From Phycisphaerales bacterium (GTDB taxonomy: Bacteria; Planctomycetota; Phycisphaerae; Phycisphaerales; UBA1924): a stretch of DNA of 22,247 nucleotides. Below the pieces are notes generated by a model. It saw nothing but the letters and a program-made list of their open reading frames with translations, ran no database searches and had not been told where the DNA came from. This document shows, one piece after another, positions 1 to 8,658 of the stretch. Every line of letters begins with the position of its first letter. The first letter of the stretch is position 1. The stretch covers positions 11,992-34,238 of the forward strand of contig JARGNC010000004.1 of assembly GCA_029212425.1 (NCBI GenBank), given 5' to 3'. The translations under genes and the position numbers were made by a program.

Positions 1-1618
1 TTGCGTCGTTCATCTCACGGAGCACCGGTGGCCACGCGGTGTAGCGATCGTCAAGGGTGCCGCCTTCTTCGATCCCGAGTTTGATCGCGCTGTATCCGTA
101 GCGTCCGATGCTCAGCGCATTGGAGCTCGGCTCGATCACTTTGGGTGATGAAGAAGTTGGATCGATGTAGTTGCGGTACCACTTGTAGTCCGGATCGAGC
201 AGATCGTTGTTCGAAGTCAGTGTCGGCTTGTGGAAACTGCTTGGTGAAAGACCAGCAAGCTGGAGGATCGAGTAGTTGTGGCCAACATCAGAGAGCGATA
301 GCAACCTGCGTAGATCAACATCCGCTGGAGTGTATCCGAGCGTGCCTCCATCGAACGGATCGGGTTCGGTGAGCTGTTCCATCGCTGTGTTGACATTGAC
401 GAGCGACGAGAGGTCCATCACACGAATCGCTGCGAAGATCCGCGAGTTGCCTGCGTCATAAAGACGCTCGATGTCTTCTCGCGGGTTGTTGTTCCCGGAC
501 TGGGTATCTTGCGCGGAGGTGAGCTCGATCCATCTTGAATCAGCCATGCCATCGCCGTCGGCATCCGCGTATTGGTAAGGTGCATAATCAGGGTCTGCCC
601 AGGTTGAAACCCGATTGTTCCGGTTGACCGTCATGAACGGCTGGTTGATCGGCTGGAACATAAAGCGCTGGTACATCGTCCAGACGGCTGGGGTGTTCTG
701 GATCTCAGCAGCTGTGAGCCCGACATCAACAGGTTCGTTACGACCTGGAATCCAGACCGTGTTCATATCAAGCGGGTCGTGGGTGACGATGCGTGATTCT
801 GGATCACCTGGTGTTTCTTGATTCCAGAGAGAGAGGTACTCGCTCATTCTGCGAACGGTTCTGCCGTCGGATGGGCGCGTAAAGGTACCTGTTCCTGGTT
901 CGGAATCGAATCCTCCATAGCTGTTGTCTGCAAATCCATTGGCGAGCGCGTTTCCAGCACGGAGGTTAAAGAGGTTCACAAATCGGCCGTCTGGTGCGAG
1001 GTTCGAAATCTGGAGCCAGTCGCGTTTATCGAGGAAGCCGGAGGAGTAGATTCCAGCGATGAAGTCCGACGGCTGGATAGAACCCTGGGTAATCAACGAT
1101 CCGAATGGACGGAGATCGTTGGAGATTGGTTGACCAGGGTTCCCGAGGTAGGTTGGTGAAGTTGATGCGAGGTATGGATCGGATGAAACGCGGAAGTCTT
1201 CATTCTGGTTCGGTTGTGTCCCGAGACTCGTATGACGACCTGCTGGGTTGAACCATTCCCATTCGTTGTTGGACTCTGACCGCATTGTCCAGTCGGTGTA
1301 TGGCGAATCTGTAGCATCACGGACCGCGAACACGCCGTTCTCGTTCCGCTGTGTTGTGTATCCGAGACGGTCCTTTGCGAGGACATCGAGCACATGTTCT
1401 GCGATGGTGTTGGAGTTCGCTTCGATTTCTTGCTTGTTCTCGATGGAGCGCTTGACGCGTTGGTCGCTTTGCCCGATGGAGATGTAGATCGCTGCGAATA
1501 CAGCGATCAGCGCAAGCGTACCGACGACGATGAGGATCGCTGAGCCGTTGCGTGTGATGGGCGCATCGGTTGCTTTGGGTGTCGTGTGTGCGATTGGGGC
1601 TTGGTTGTTGTTAAACAT
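1..1618 (-). CDS. GspK/PilX-like large minor pseudopilin, 3' end outside window
   Basis: The frame stays open from an ATG at 1618 to the window edge, giving at least 539 residues with no stop. A polar, basic N-terminus (about 25 residues, ending ITRNG) is followed by one hydrophobic segment at about residues 27-48. No Glu follows at position +5 after the possible NG/S cleavage point. GspK is the pseudopilin known to lack that Glu. Near positions 385-410 the protein reads LVNVNTA, resembling the 'INxNTA' stretch of GspK proteins. A DADGDGMAD motif near 541-570 looks like a calcium-binding loop. It is the fifth pseudopilin-like gene in a row, where gspK is expected after gspJ. A GGAG lies 9 bases before the ATG. 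It probably sits at the pseudopilus tip, held by its N-terminal helix. The K assignment rests on order and these motifs; a PilX-type protein is the alternative. Confidence 0.8.
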   Translation of the reverse strand, partial: MFNNNQAPIAHTTPKATDAPITRNGSAILIVVGTLALIAVFAAIYISIGQSDQRVKRSIENKQEIEANSNTIAEHVLDVLAKDRLGYTTQRNENGVFAVRDATDSPYTDWTMRSESNNEWEWFNPAGRHTSLGTQPNQNEDFRVSSDPYLASTSPTYLGNPGQPISNDLRPFGSLITQGSIQPSDFIAGIYSSGFLDKRDWLQISNLAPDGRFVNLFNLRAGNALANGFADNSYGGFDSEPGTGTFTRPSDGRTVRRMSEYLSLWNQETPGDPESRIVTHDPLDMNTVWIPGRNEPVDVGLTAAEIQNTPAVWTMYQRFMFQPINQPFMTVNRNNRVSTWADPDYAPYQYADADGDGMADSRWIELTSAQDTQSGNNNPREDIERLYDAGNSRIFAAIRVMDLSSLVNVNTAMEQLTEPDPFDGGTLGYTPADVDLRRLLSLSDVGHNYSILQLAGLSPSSFHKPTLTSNNDLLDPDYKWYRNYIDPTSSSPKVIEPSSNALSIGRYGYSAIKLGIEEGGTLDDRYTAWPPVLREMNDA

Positions 1619-1732
1619 GACTGAACTCCGGCACGCTTGGTCAAGCGGGCTTGCACCATTTGGGAATGTCCGGCGTTCGTGCTGCTTGGTGCTCGCAGCG
1701 CCCCGTTGCCGGCGTGTGTTGTCAAAAGCGGC

Positions 1733-2389
1733 TCAGTTGTTGGACGCTTCTGGAATATCAAAAACCATCTGGAATGTTTCCTCGATGGTGTTGTCTAATG
1801 GATCCGCGATTGAGATCGTGACCCGCACGAACTTGGGCCAAGGCCAATCGTTCCCGCTCGCGTCGGGGTATCCGAACGCAGCGATCTCGGTCGTCGGCGG
1901 AGGTCCGAAACCTCCGACCGTCGCGATATGCCCAACGATGAGCTCGGGTCTTGGACCACGATCAAAGTCAGGAATTGCTGGTTGGTTTGGTCGAAGGTTG
2001 TAGTAATCCGCGACCTTCTGATCTTCGCCTTCATTGAATCCTGTTCCTGAATCATCGATGATGCCATCGTTGTTCGCATCGATCCAACGCTCGAGTCCGT
2101 GCCAACGGAGTTTCTTGTAGCGTGGATGGAACGGATCGGTGATGGTCGCATCAATGTATCCGAAGGACCACTCAACGATGAACTCGGTGCATTGCGGGAC
2201 GAAGACTGAAGACCCAAGCATTTCTTGGTTTGCTTCAGCGTATGTTTTCAGACGATCACCATTATCGCTGTCGTCGAACTCATCTTCCGCATAGAGCAGT
2301 CTCGTTGGGATATCTTCGTACCGAACTCTCGAGAGTTGGATTGGTTCTGTCGGCCCAACATCCCACAACGATGGCATCGCATCGAGCAT
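1733..2389 (-). CDS. C-terminal part of a GspJ-like pseudopilin, separated from its N-terminal part by an in-frame TAA
   Basis: This 218-residue frame has no signal peptide, prepilin leader or membrane segment. It lies in exactly the same frame as the upstream J-like gene: the upstream frame ends CGC-TAA, then TGG-ATG begins here. No Shine-Dalgarno-like purine run precedes the ATG at 2389. The content (QCTEFIVEWSFG, a DANNDGIIDD loop at residues 104-113, beta-rich C-terminus) is what one expects from the distal globular part of a large pseudopilin, not from an independent cytoplasmic protein. The most likely reading is one gene broken by a nonsense codon or a sequence error. Reinitiation six bases after the stop, or stop-codon readthrough, are alternatives. 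Alone, this product could not enter the prepilin pathway. Confidence 0.65.
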   Translation of the reverse strand: MLDAMPSLWDVGPTEPIQLSRVRYEDIPTRLLYAEDEFDDSDNGDRLKTYAEANQEMLGSSVFVPQCTEFIVEWSFGYIDATITDPFHPRYKKLRWHGLERWIDANNDGIIDDSGTGFNEGEDQKVADYYNLRPNQPAIPDFDRGPRPELIVGHIATVGGFGPPPTTEIAAFGYPDASGNDWPWPKFVRVTISIADPLDNTIEETFQMVFDIPEASNN

Positions 2390-2392
2390 CCA

Positions 2393-3610
2393 TTAGCGGA
2401 CATTGAGAGACTCAGGCGAGATGGTCCCACTGACTGGGAGAACGACATTCCGAGCATCGGTAGGATTCGGTGATGTGAGGGTGTCTTCCCAGAATGCTTC
2501 TGCGAAGTCCTCATAAGAGAGGTCCATCGGGTCTTGGATTTGTTGAGGATTACTGCGCGACCAGTAGTCGGTAGGGTCGTCCATGGAAGTGTCGGACGAG
2601 CCGGACAGTCCATAGAGGATTGTCCGGATGCTTGCGAGGTCATCGGTCGCGATGTCCACCAACCCCGACGCTCTCAGGGATGGATCCGCTCTCGAGGCGT
2701 TGACCGCGCCACCGATGTTCCGATCACCGAACCATTTGGGAAGAACATACCCTGTTGTAGGGGTGCTGTACCCAGACTCGGTCAGCGAGTTGAAGATCGA
2801 TCGACTTGCAGGCTGGAGCGCCACTTGACGATCTGAATCTTCAAGCCACTGACGATCCGCATTGATGCGTTCGATGCCAAACAGTTGGTCAGGGAGTTCT
2901 TGCCCTGATGATTGTGGATTGGCGAGCAGCGTCACCTGACGGAGCAACGCCCAGTCGCTAGCGTACTGGTTGGGGTTGAATCCGCCGTCGGTTGAAGGGG
3001 TTCCCAGTCCGGCTTGGTTTTGCCCACCCGATGCATTGCCACGGATGTTGTTGTCGTTCACGAATGGGTTGAAGAACAAGTTGGATTGATGTGAGTTCAA
3101 TGAAGTATTGAGACTCGCATCAAAGTCTGGACGGCGCTTCTGGCCGTGCCCATAGTAAATCGCGGCTTCCGTGGACTTTGCGATCATTCCCGGAGAGATT
3201 GCCCTGCGTGAAGTCTCGTACTGCCCTCTTGAGAAGAACATGATCTCATCGACACGGCGCGAACGACCTGGCCGTCCGTTCTGATCAGGATCCGAAGCAT
3301 CTGACGGCGTGAGCTGCACATCGTGCTGGCCGCTCGATGGGTTGATTCCCGGCGCGGTTTGGTGCGCGATGATGAGGAACCCGTCGCGAGTTATGTTCTC
3401 AAAGTCCACACGCATCACACGCTCAAACTGAGCAGCGTAGCGGTTGAGTTCCGCGACGCGACGACCGCGATTGACTGTTTCAGCAACCGAGGAGAAGATG
3501 GACGATACACCCGCTGCAATCAGGACAAGAATCCCGATGGTGACCATGACCTCAAGGATCGTGAAACCACGAGCGAGTTGTGATGCTTGTTGTCGGCTCG
3601 GCATTCTCAT
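2393..3610 (-). CDS. GspJ-like prepilin-type protein, N-terminal part ending at an in-frame TAA
   Basis: This is a 405-residue prepilin-type protein. Its leader is MRMPSRQQASQLARG, cleaved before Phe16 of FTILE, with the conserved Glu at mature position 5 and a hydrophobic helix to about residue 40. I chose the ATG at 3610 because AGGAGG lies 7 bases upstream and the ATG overlaps the stop of the previous gene as ATGA, implying coupled translation. An upstream in-frame start would add 25 residues with no leader character and overlap the previous gene. It is fourth in a G-H-I-J-K-like series. The rest is a long soluble domain rich in Asn, Ser and Asp. The frame stops at a TAA (2393-2395), but the same frame continues for 218 residues, so this is probably a truncated copy of a protein of about 624 residues. 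Confidence 0.85.
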   Translation of the reverse strand: MRMPSRQQASQLARGFTILEVMVTIGILVLIAAGVSSIFSSVAETVNRGRRVAELNRYAAQFERVMRVDFENITRDGFLIIAHQTAPGINPSSGQHDVQLTPSDASDPDQNGRPGRSRRVDEIMFFSRGQYETSRRAISPGMIAKSTEAAIYYGHGQKRRPDFDASLNTSLNSHQSNLFFNPFVNDNNIRGNASGGQNQAGLGTPSTDGGFNPNQYASDWALLRQVTLLANPQSSGQELPDQLFGIERINADRQWLEDSDRQVALQPASRSIFNSLTESGYSTPTTGYVLPKWFGDRNIGGAVNASRADPSLRASGLVDIATDDLASIRTILYGLSGSSDTSMDDPTDYWSRSNPQQIQDPMDLSYEDFAEAFWEDTLTSPNPTDARNVVLPVSGTISPESLNVR

Positions 3611-4755
3611 GGGGAAACCTCCTCGAGCGTGATGACACGAACGGCGAGGGGCGTGCGCGGGGTGAACACAACTTGACGGATCCATGATGCTCGCTTTGCG
3701 TCAACATCTGGATCACCGAACACTGGGTCGTTCGCATTGACGTCGTATGAACCCGAATCAACCGCGGCTTGCTTGAGATTGAAGGGAGGGTCCACGCGAA
3801 CAACTCGGATATTGATGTCGTCGAGCAATGGATTCGACGAATCGCTCGGAGGTGGCCCGAGCACGGTGCGGACGGTTCCTGAGTTGTCGAGCAGTTTCTG
3901 ACCTGGCTGGACAGCAAATCCGACCGAACGATTTAAGAATGTATTGTCCGCGTCCTCGATGATCAACCAGTCGAGGTGGTCACTCACAACCTGCACCTGG
4001 AGCGACTGGGGTGAAGCGTACACAATGTCGTCGCTGTCGGACCCCGCGTTATCGACTGTTGTGAGACCGGTCGTGCGATCAATCGCGACAGGGAGCACAG
4101 GGACATTGGATGTGAGAGGTGCACCTCGGACGACAAGGAGATCACTCAATGTCCGTTCGGATGGAACACGGATGCGTGGATCGACATGACGCACGAAAAT
4201 CGCAAGTTGAGGACGGCGGGTTCCCGGCTGACGACGAGCGACAACATCCCACACATACTTTGGATCTTTTCCAGAGAACGGCTGAGGCACAAGACGATCA
4301 GCAACCGTCAGAACTTTGTTGAGATCGACTGGATCAGTGATGTCAACGGTTGCGTCATCCAAGTTCACAAACCAGCGGCCGTCTTGTGAACCAGCGGCTC
4401 CAGCGAATCCTGGTGCTTCGAGGTAAGTGTCGTAAGGAGTAAATGGACGGACCACCCATTCGTAAGTCACATAGTCTGCGGCTGGAGTTTGCGAACTGCC
4501 AAACTCATTTCCAGGTGTGAACCATTCCGAGAAATCAATGATCTCTTCGGATGAGGTCAGAATCGCTTCCGCCATGCTCGCAACGCTCTGGCCGTCAACG
4601 ACGGCGACCGCTTCACGCTGCTGGGTGATCACGACTGGGAATACAGCGCCGAGCCCAAGGAGTCCGAGCGCGAGAATCAGGATCGCGATGAGGACCTCAA
4701 TGAGTGTGAATCCACCATTGGTGGTTTTTGCTTGTGCCTTTGAGTTGATTTTCAA
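3607..4755 (-). CDS. GspI/PilV-like prepilin-type protein (TTG start)
   Basis: This 382-residue protein has the leader MKINSKAQAKTTNGG, then FTLIE with Glu at mature position 5, and a helix LIAILILALGLLGLGAVFP typical of PilV/GspI-type minor pilins. The first codon is TTG at 4755, since no ATG exists before the leader. AAGAGGTG lies 5 bases upstream. The TTG overlaps the TGA of the preceding gene (TTGA), and the gene ends in ATGA with the next one, so three pseudopilin genes are likely translated as a coupled block. The long soluble domain shows many Asp-rich stretches, such as NANDPVFGDPDVD near residues 340-352. GspI proteins are usually about 120 residues, so this is greatly enlarged. It likely helps form the pseudopilus tip complex with the J- and K-like proteins. 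The family call is firm; the specific I role is inferred from order and helix sequence. Confidence 0.88.
   Translation of the reverse strand: MKINSKAQAKTTNGGFTLIEVLIAILILALGLLGLGAVFPVVITQQREAVAVVDGQSVASMAEAILTSSEEIIDFSEWFTPGNEFGSSQTPAADYVTYEWVVRPFTPYDTYLEAPGFAGAAGSQDGRWFVNLDDATVDITDPVDLNKVLTVADRLVPQPFSGKDPKYVWDVVARRQPGTRRPQLAIFVRHVDPRIRVPSERTLSDLLVVRGAPLTSNVPVLPVAIDRTTGLTTVDNAGSDSDDIVYASPQSLQVQVVSDHLDWLIIEDADNTFLNRSVGFAVQPGQKLLDNSGTVRTVLGPPPSDSSNPLLDDINIRVVRVDPPFNLKQAAVDSGSYDVNANDPVFGDPDVDAKRASWIRQVVFTPRTPLAVRVITLEEVSP
3618..3623 (-). promoter_or_regulatory. Strong Shine-Dalgarno (AGGAGG) setting the start of the J-like pseudopilin
   Basis: AGGAGG on the minus strand sits 7 bases before the ATG at 3610. 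This supports the start that overlaps the previous gene's TGA as ATGA, over an upstream in-frame start at 3685. Confidence 0.8.
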
Positions 4756-6050
4756 CGCAACACCTCTTGGAGTTTGCCTGAGTAAGGCTGGATGAGGTAC
4801 AGGCGAGAGAGTGGTTCATCGAGTAAGTTCGGGTCGTTGGAATCGAAGGTGATGATGCCGTCGTCATTGGTATCGCCTTCAACCCAGCGGTTGATTTTGC
4901 GGAGAATATCTGCATCTCCTGGGTAGCTATCCCACAGACGATCATCAAACTGAATCTCGGATTCCGAATCGGTCTGATCGTAATCTCTGTAGACTGTTCC
5001 CGTGATTCGGTTGAGTCCACGAGCGCCGATGTCGCGTGCCATCTCTTGCTCGTTGTAGAGCGCGATTCTGCTTACCGCTTTGACGAGGACAGTGTCATGG
5101 GAGATGTTCCCCATCCACAGGGCGCGATCGTATTGGTCTTGGATTGTCCAATGGGTGCCGTCTGAGTTTGTGTCTGATGCGGACATCATCCGGAGCCCCC
5201 ACCGCTGCACGCTGTCTGCAAGATCAACACGCTTCCAGCGATCATTGAGATTGGGCTGATCACCAAACGGACGCTCACGGCTCACGCGTGGATCAATAAA
5301 GATCGCTGGCGCGGTCGATCGGCTGAGCTGTCCTGTGCGTCCATCAAAGCGGATCATGAAGGACTGGCGCGGAGAGCGGAACTGACCTTGGATTCCACCG
5401 AGATCACCGGTGGATGCGTTCCCGCCGACATGCTGCGCATTCTTTGCAAACATATTGGTTTCTGGGAAAATCCAGTGGCTTTCTTGCTTGATGTCGCTGT
5501 TGAAATCTGTGCCGCCATAGATTGGCGAGTTGTACCAGATCGCTGCGAAGCGCTGATCAGCTGGTGTATTGCGAACGATGAACTTATCGACCATGCTCCC
5601 GATCGGTGCGTATCCGCGCACAAACCATGATTTGGGAAGCTGGATCGCATCCGCGCTGTTGAGGGGCGCGAAGACTTCCATGTCGATGTAATCGTAATCG
5701 AAGGTCTGCAGACCAAGCGCTCCAGGAGCGGCTGCGTATGGCTCACGATGTGTGCCGATCTTCACAGCTGGAACCATGGTCAGTTGCCCGTTATCTGCAA
5801 CCAAGAACACGATCGCGCCGTCTTCACCTTCTCGCCCGTCGAGTGCGATGTCTTGCGCTGCTTGGATTGCGGTTTGCACAGAGTTGACCGCAAGCGAACG
5901 CTCTGAGGATTCAATCAACGACTGGAATGCCGGGACTGAAATCGTCAGGAGTACCATCGCGATGACCAGCACCACAAGGACCTCGATGAGTGTGAACGCA
6001 CCGCGCCGAATGCTCGCAGAGCCGACAGGATGTGGTTTGGGTGTGTTCAT
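4752..6050 (-). CDS. GspH-like prepilin-type protein
   Basis: This 432-residue prepilin-type protein has the N-terminus MNTPKPHPVGSASIRRGA followed by FTLIEVLVVLVIAMVLLTI. The mature protein would start at Phe19 with Glu at +5. The residue before the cleavage point is Ala instead of the usual Gly. I recall Ala in this place as frequent in planctomycete FTLIE proteins. The C-terminal part holds a DTNDDGIITF loop at about residues 393-402 that looks like a calcium-binding EF-hand or dockerin loop. It starts at ATG 6050 behind an A/G-rich stretch (GGAAAGAGAAACA), 15 bases after the previous stop, and overlaps the next gene by four bases. Position two in the series suggests the GspH role (minor pseudopilin next to the tip). 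It is much longer than the roughly 170 residues usual for GspH. Confidence 0.88.
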   Translation of the reverse strand: MNTPKPHPVGSASIRRGAFTLIEVLVVLVIAMVLLTISVPAFQSLIESSERSLAVNSVQTAIQAAQDIALDGREGEDGAIVFLVADNGQLTMVPAVKIGTHREPYAAAPGALGLQTFDYDYIDMEVFAPLNSADAIQLPKSWFVRGYAPIGSMVDKFIVRNTPADQRFAAIWYNSPIYGGTDFNSDIKQESHWIFPETNMFAKNAQHVGGNASTGDLGGIQGQFRSPRQSFMIRFDGRTGQLSRSTAPAIFIDPRVSRERPFGDQPNLNDRWKRVDLADSVQRWGLRMMSASDTNSDGTHWTIQDQYDRALWMGNISHDTVLVKAVSRIALYNEQEMARDIGARGLNRITGTVYRDYDQTDSESEIQFDDRLWDSYPGDADILRKINRWVEGDTNDDGIITFDSNDPNLLDEPLSRLYLIQPYSGKLQEVLR

Positions 6051-6065
6051 TGTTTCTCTTTCCGT

Positions 6066-7238
6066 TTACTGGCCGTACGCGACGACATTGTCTTCCATGG
6101 CGAGCTTGCGGATTTGTGCGATCAGGAGCGGGTCTCCTTGCGGATCGCGTTGGTTCAACTCTGTGATGAGGTACTCAATAGGTTCGGTTCCGAACAGTCG
6201 ATCTGCACCTGCACCAACAATCGCAAATCGAGCTTGACGGAGCTTGAGATTGCCATTGGTCAGGTCTGGGAGTGGATTGGCTGAGTCATCGTTCATCACT
6301 TCAACAAGCAACTCCGGATCGAGGAGCAGCGGTGGGATGTTGAGATCAAGCGAGGACTCGATCACCAGTTGTCGGTTCTCGTTGTATCGGCCGTGCTCCC
6401 AGCGGTAGTACCGAAACGCGGTCCCGAATGCATCGACCAGTGAGACTAAGCGATCGAGATCTTCGTCCGCGTAGAGGTCGTAGACCTGGCTCGCGAGCAG
6501 GTTATCGATCGGTGCTGCAAGGTCATGCTCAGCGAGCTCGATCGGGCGAGCGTATCCGGTTTGGACTGTAATCCCATTTCGATCGAGATCGAGTGTGGGC
6601 TCGAAACGATCTCTGGTGCTCCCGATTGGGTACCCAACATTGGCAAACCCGCCGTTCTCGAGCGGGCGCGTCATCCCTTGACCCGAAATCCCGTCAACCG
6701 AGCGGGGCAGCGCGCCGGTGAGGTAGTACGCGAGTGCGTAGCGCGAGTATCGACGATCATCCCACGCGGAGTTGATCGACCATGATCCGCCTGCCGGGAG
6801 TTCGACTTCATCTGTTGCATCCCCAGCGCGACGGCGGAAGAAATCAAAGTCGTACCCCTTGGACCAGACGACCAATGTTCCAAAGTCGTAGACGCCGCCG
6901 GTTTGATGTTCGATAGGACCATCTGGGTACGGCGAGCCGTCTGGACGGACCGGAATGTAATCGGTATTCCCAACGCTGACGAGCTCCCCGTCATGAACCA
7001 AAGGAGGCAAGAAACCGAACTCGACACGGAACTGCTGGACCGCTGTCGCGATCGCTTCAGCAGAACGCTGGCTTGCGGTTTGTCGCGCGCTCTCAGATGC
7101 TCGACCGAGCGCTGATGCGAGGAAGCCCAAGAGCGTCACGATGATCGCGAGCGTCAGCATCAGTTCCATAAGCGTGAAGCCATGGCGCTGACCACTGGTC
7201 CATTGCGAGCGTTTCGAGTTGGCTTGGTGCGGTTGCAC
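6066..7238 (-). CDS. GspG-like (major pseudopilin type) prepilin protein (GTG start)
   Basis: This 390-residue prepilin-type protein has the leader ending GQRHG20, then FTLMELMLTLAIIVTLLGFL with Glu at mature position 5. The following helix contains EAIATAVQQFRVEFGFLPP, the pattern of GspG-type proteins in which a long helix ends at a Phe-Gly-x-Pro-Pro turn. The start is GTG at 7238, with GGAG 9 bases upstream. The C-terminal half has LDLDRNG at residues 216-222, a possible calcium loop. Calcium binding by the C-terminal domain is established for GspG. It is the first pseudopilin gene after the platform protein gene, as in gspF-gspG order. GspG is normally about 140 residues, so this is a large relative; it may instead be a minor pilin, with the major pilin encoded elsewhere. 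Confidence 0.88.
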   Translation of the reverse strand: MQPHQANSKRSQWTSGQRHGFTLMELMLTLAIIVTLLGFLASALGRASESARQTASQRSAEAIATAVQQFRVEFGFLPPLVHDGELVSVGNTDYIPVRPDGSPYPDGPIEHQTGGVYDFGTLVVWSKGYDFDFFRRRAGDATDEVELPAGGSWSINSAWDDRRYSRYALAYYLTGALPRSVDGISGQGMTRPLENGGFANVGYPIGSTRDRFEPTLDLDRNGITVQTGYARPIELAEHDLAAPIDNLLASQVYDLYADEDLDRLVSLVDAFGTAFRYYRWEHGRYNENRQLVIESSLDLNIPPLLLDPELLVEVMNDDSANPLPDLTNGNLKLRQARFAIVGAGADRLFGTEPIEYLITELNQRDPQGDPLLIAQIRKLAMEDNVVAYGQ

Positions 7239-7321
7239 TGTTGAAGACTCCGAGGTCAGAGCGAGAGTGTCTGTTTCGTAATCACTGAATACATGCGTAT
7301 CCGTATGTTGCGCGAGGAGAA

Positions 7322-8620
7322 CTACTGGAGGCTCTCGATCATCTTGACCATTGGGAGGAACATCGCGACAACGATGGTCCCGACCATGCCGCCGAGAAGC
7401 ACAACCATGATGGGTTCGAGGAGAGACACGAGCGATTCAACGGCAACATCGACTTCCTCGTCGTAGTTATCCGCGATCTTCATGAGCATCGAGTCCATGT
7501 CACCGGTTTCCTCACCCACATCGATCATGTTGACCACGATCGCATCACAGGTCTTGGATTCGCGGAGCGGATCTGCGAAGGTTTCCCCTTCACGGATCGA
7601 ATCGTGGACTTTCCTGAGTGCTTTTTCGAATACATAGTTGCCGGAAGTTTGGCCGGTAATCGTGACCGCTTCAAGGATCGGCACACCAGCACTGATGAGT
7701 GTCCCGAGCGTTCTGGTAAAGCGGGCGATGGTTGTTTTGCGGACAAGTGTTCCGAAGATCGGCGTCCATAGCAAGAGCGTGTCGAAGACCGCTTTACCTG
7801 GTGTCGTTTTACGGATCAGTTTCACTCCGAAGAACACCGCAGGTGGCCCAAGGAGTACAAAGATCCATCCTGGAACTTCTTGTCCCGGCGTTGTACCGGC
7901 GACCCAACTCGATGTGTTGACGAGCCAGAGTGTCAATGCGGGAAGTTCAACACCGAAGTCCGCGAAGATCGCTTCGAACTGCGGGATGATGAGCAACATG
8001 ATGCCCGTGAGAATGATCAGCGCGATCAAGACCACCACGATCGGGTAGACCATTGCACCCTTAATCTTGCGTTTGAGCTTTTCACTTTTCTCCATGAACT
8101 CGGAAAGACGCTGAAGGATGATGTCGAGCACACCACCGATTTCACCTGCGTTCACCATCTTGACATAGAGATGGTCGAATGCCTTGGGTTGCTTAGCCAT
8201 CGCTTCGGAGAGCGATGAACCGCCCTCGACTTCTTCGGTGACATTCTGCAAGACATTTTTGAGAACACCAGGCTTCTGTTGGCTTTCAAGAATCTGGAGC
8301 GAACGGAGCAATGGAAGCCCCGCGTCTTGGAGCGTGGAGAGCTGGCGAGTGAACAGCGTGAGGTACTTGGGGCTCACGCCACCAATGCTGAACCCACCAC
8401 CTTTTTTCTTCTTCTTTTTCTTCTTCGCCGACGCAGCGGCAGCGACTTCCGCACCACCCTTCGCGCCCTTCGCTTTCTTTTCTTTCTGCGGCTGAACAGA
8501 GGTTGGGAAGTATCCCTGAGACTTGATGCGTTGGATCGCGTCTTCGGAACTGGCGGCTTCGACGGTTCCCTTCTGGGTCTTGCCCGCCGCGTTCAGTGCT
8601 TGGTATACATATGTCGCCAT
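7322..8620 (-). CDS. pilC: PilC/GspF-type inner-membrane platform protein
   Basis: This 432-residue protein is the membrane platform that couples the cytoplasmic ATPases to pilin polymerisation. Two T2SSF domains are visible at about residues 85-210 and 295-425, with the repeated patterns TRQLSTLQDAGLPLLRSL and TRTLGTLISAGVPILEAV, each followed by an (N/D)-x-GE-x-(T/G)G motif (NAGEIGG and DVGEETG). Membrane segments lie at about 188-213, 250-268 and 400-425. The N-terminal MATYVYQALNAAGK is the usual PilC opening. Odd feature: a linker at residues 45-76 is rich in Lys and Ala and contains eight consecutive Lys. The ATG at 8620 has GGAAGGA upstream. It lies 95 bases after the second PilB gene, with a perfect 10-bp inverted repeat between them, and 83 bases before the GspG-like gene. 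Confidence 0.95.
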   Translation of the reverse strand: MATYVYQALNAAGKTQKGTVEAASSEDAIQRIKSQGYFPTSVQPQKEKKAKGAKGGAEVAAAASAKKKKKKKKGGGFSIGGVSPKYLTLFTRQLSTLQDAGLPLLRSLQILESQQKPGVLKNVLQNVTEEVEGGSSLSEAMAKQPKAFDHLYVKMVNAGEIGGVLDIILQRLSEFMEKSEKLKRKIKGAMVYPIVVVLIALIILTGIMLLIIPQFEAIFADFGVELPALTLWLVNTSSWVAGTTPGQEVPGWIFVLLGPPAVFFGVKLIRKTTPGKAVFDTLLLWTPIFGTLVRKTTIARFTRTLGTLISAGVPILEAVTITGQTSGNYVFEKALRKVHDSIREGETFADPLRESKTCDAIVVNMIDVGEETGDMDSMLMKIADNYDEEVDVAVESLVSLLEPIMVVLLGGMVGTIVVAMFLPMVKMIESLQ

Positions 8621-8658
8621 GACTCAATCCTTCCAATGACCAAATGATCTCGATGATC

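Noticed and set aside
1507..1761. Small minus-strand frame bridging the gap between the J-like and K-like genes
   Set aside because: It overlaps the start of the K-like gene in another frame, is low in hydrophobic content and rich in Thr, Ser and Arg, and has no domain.
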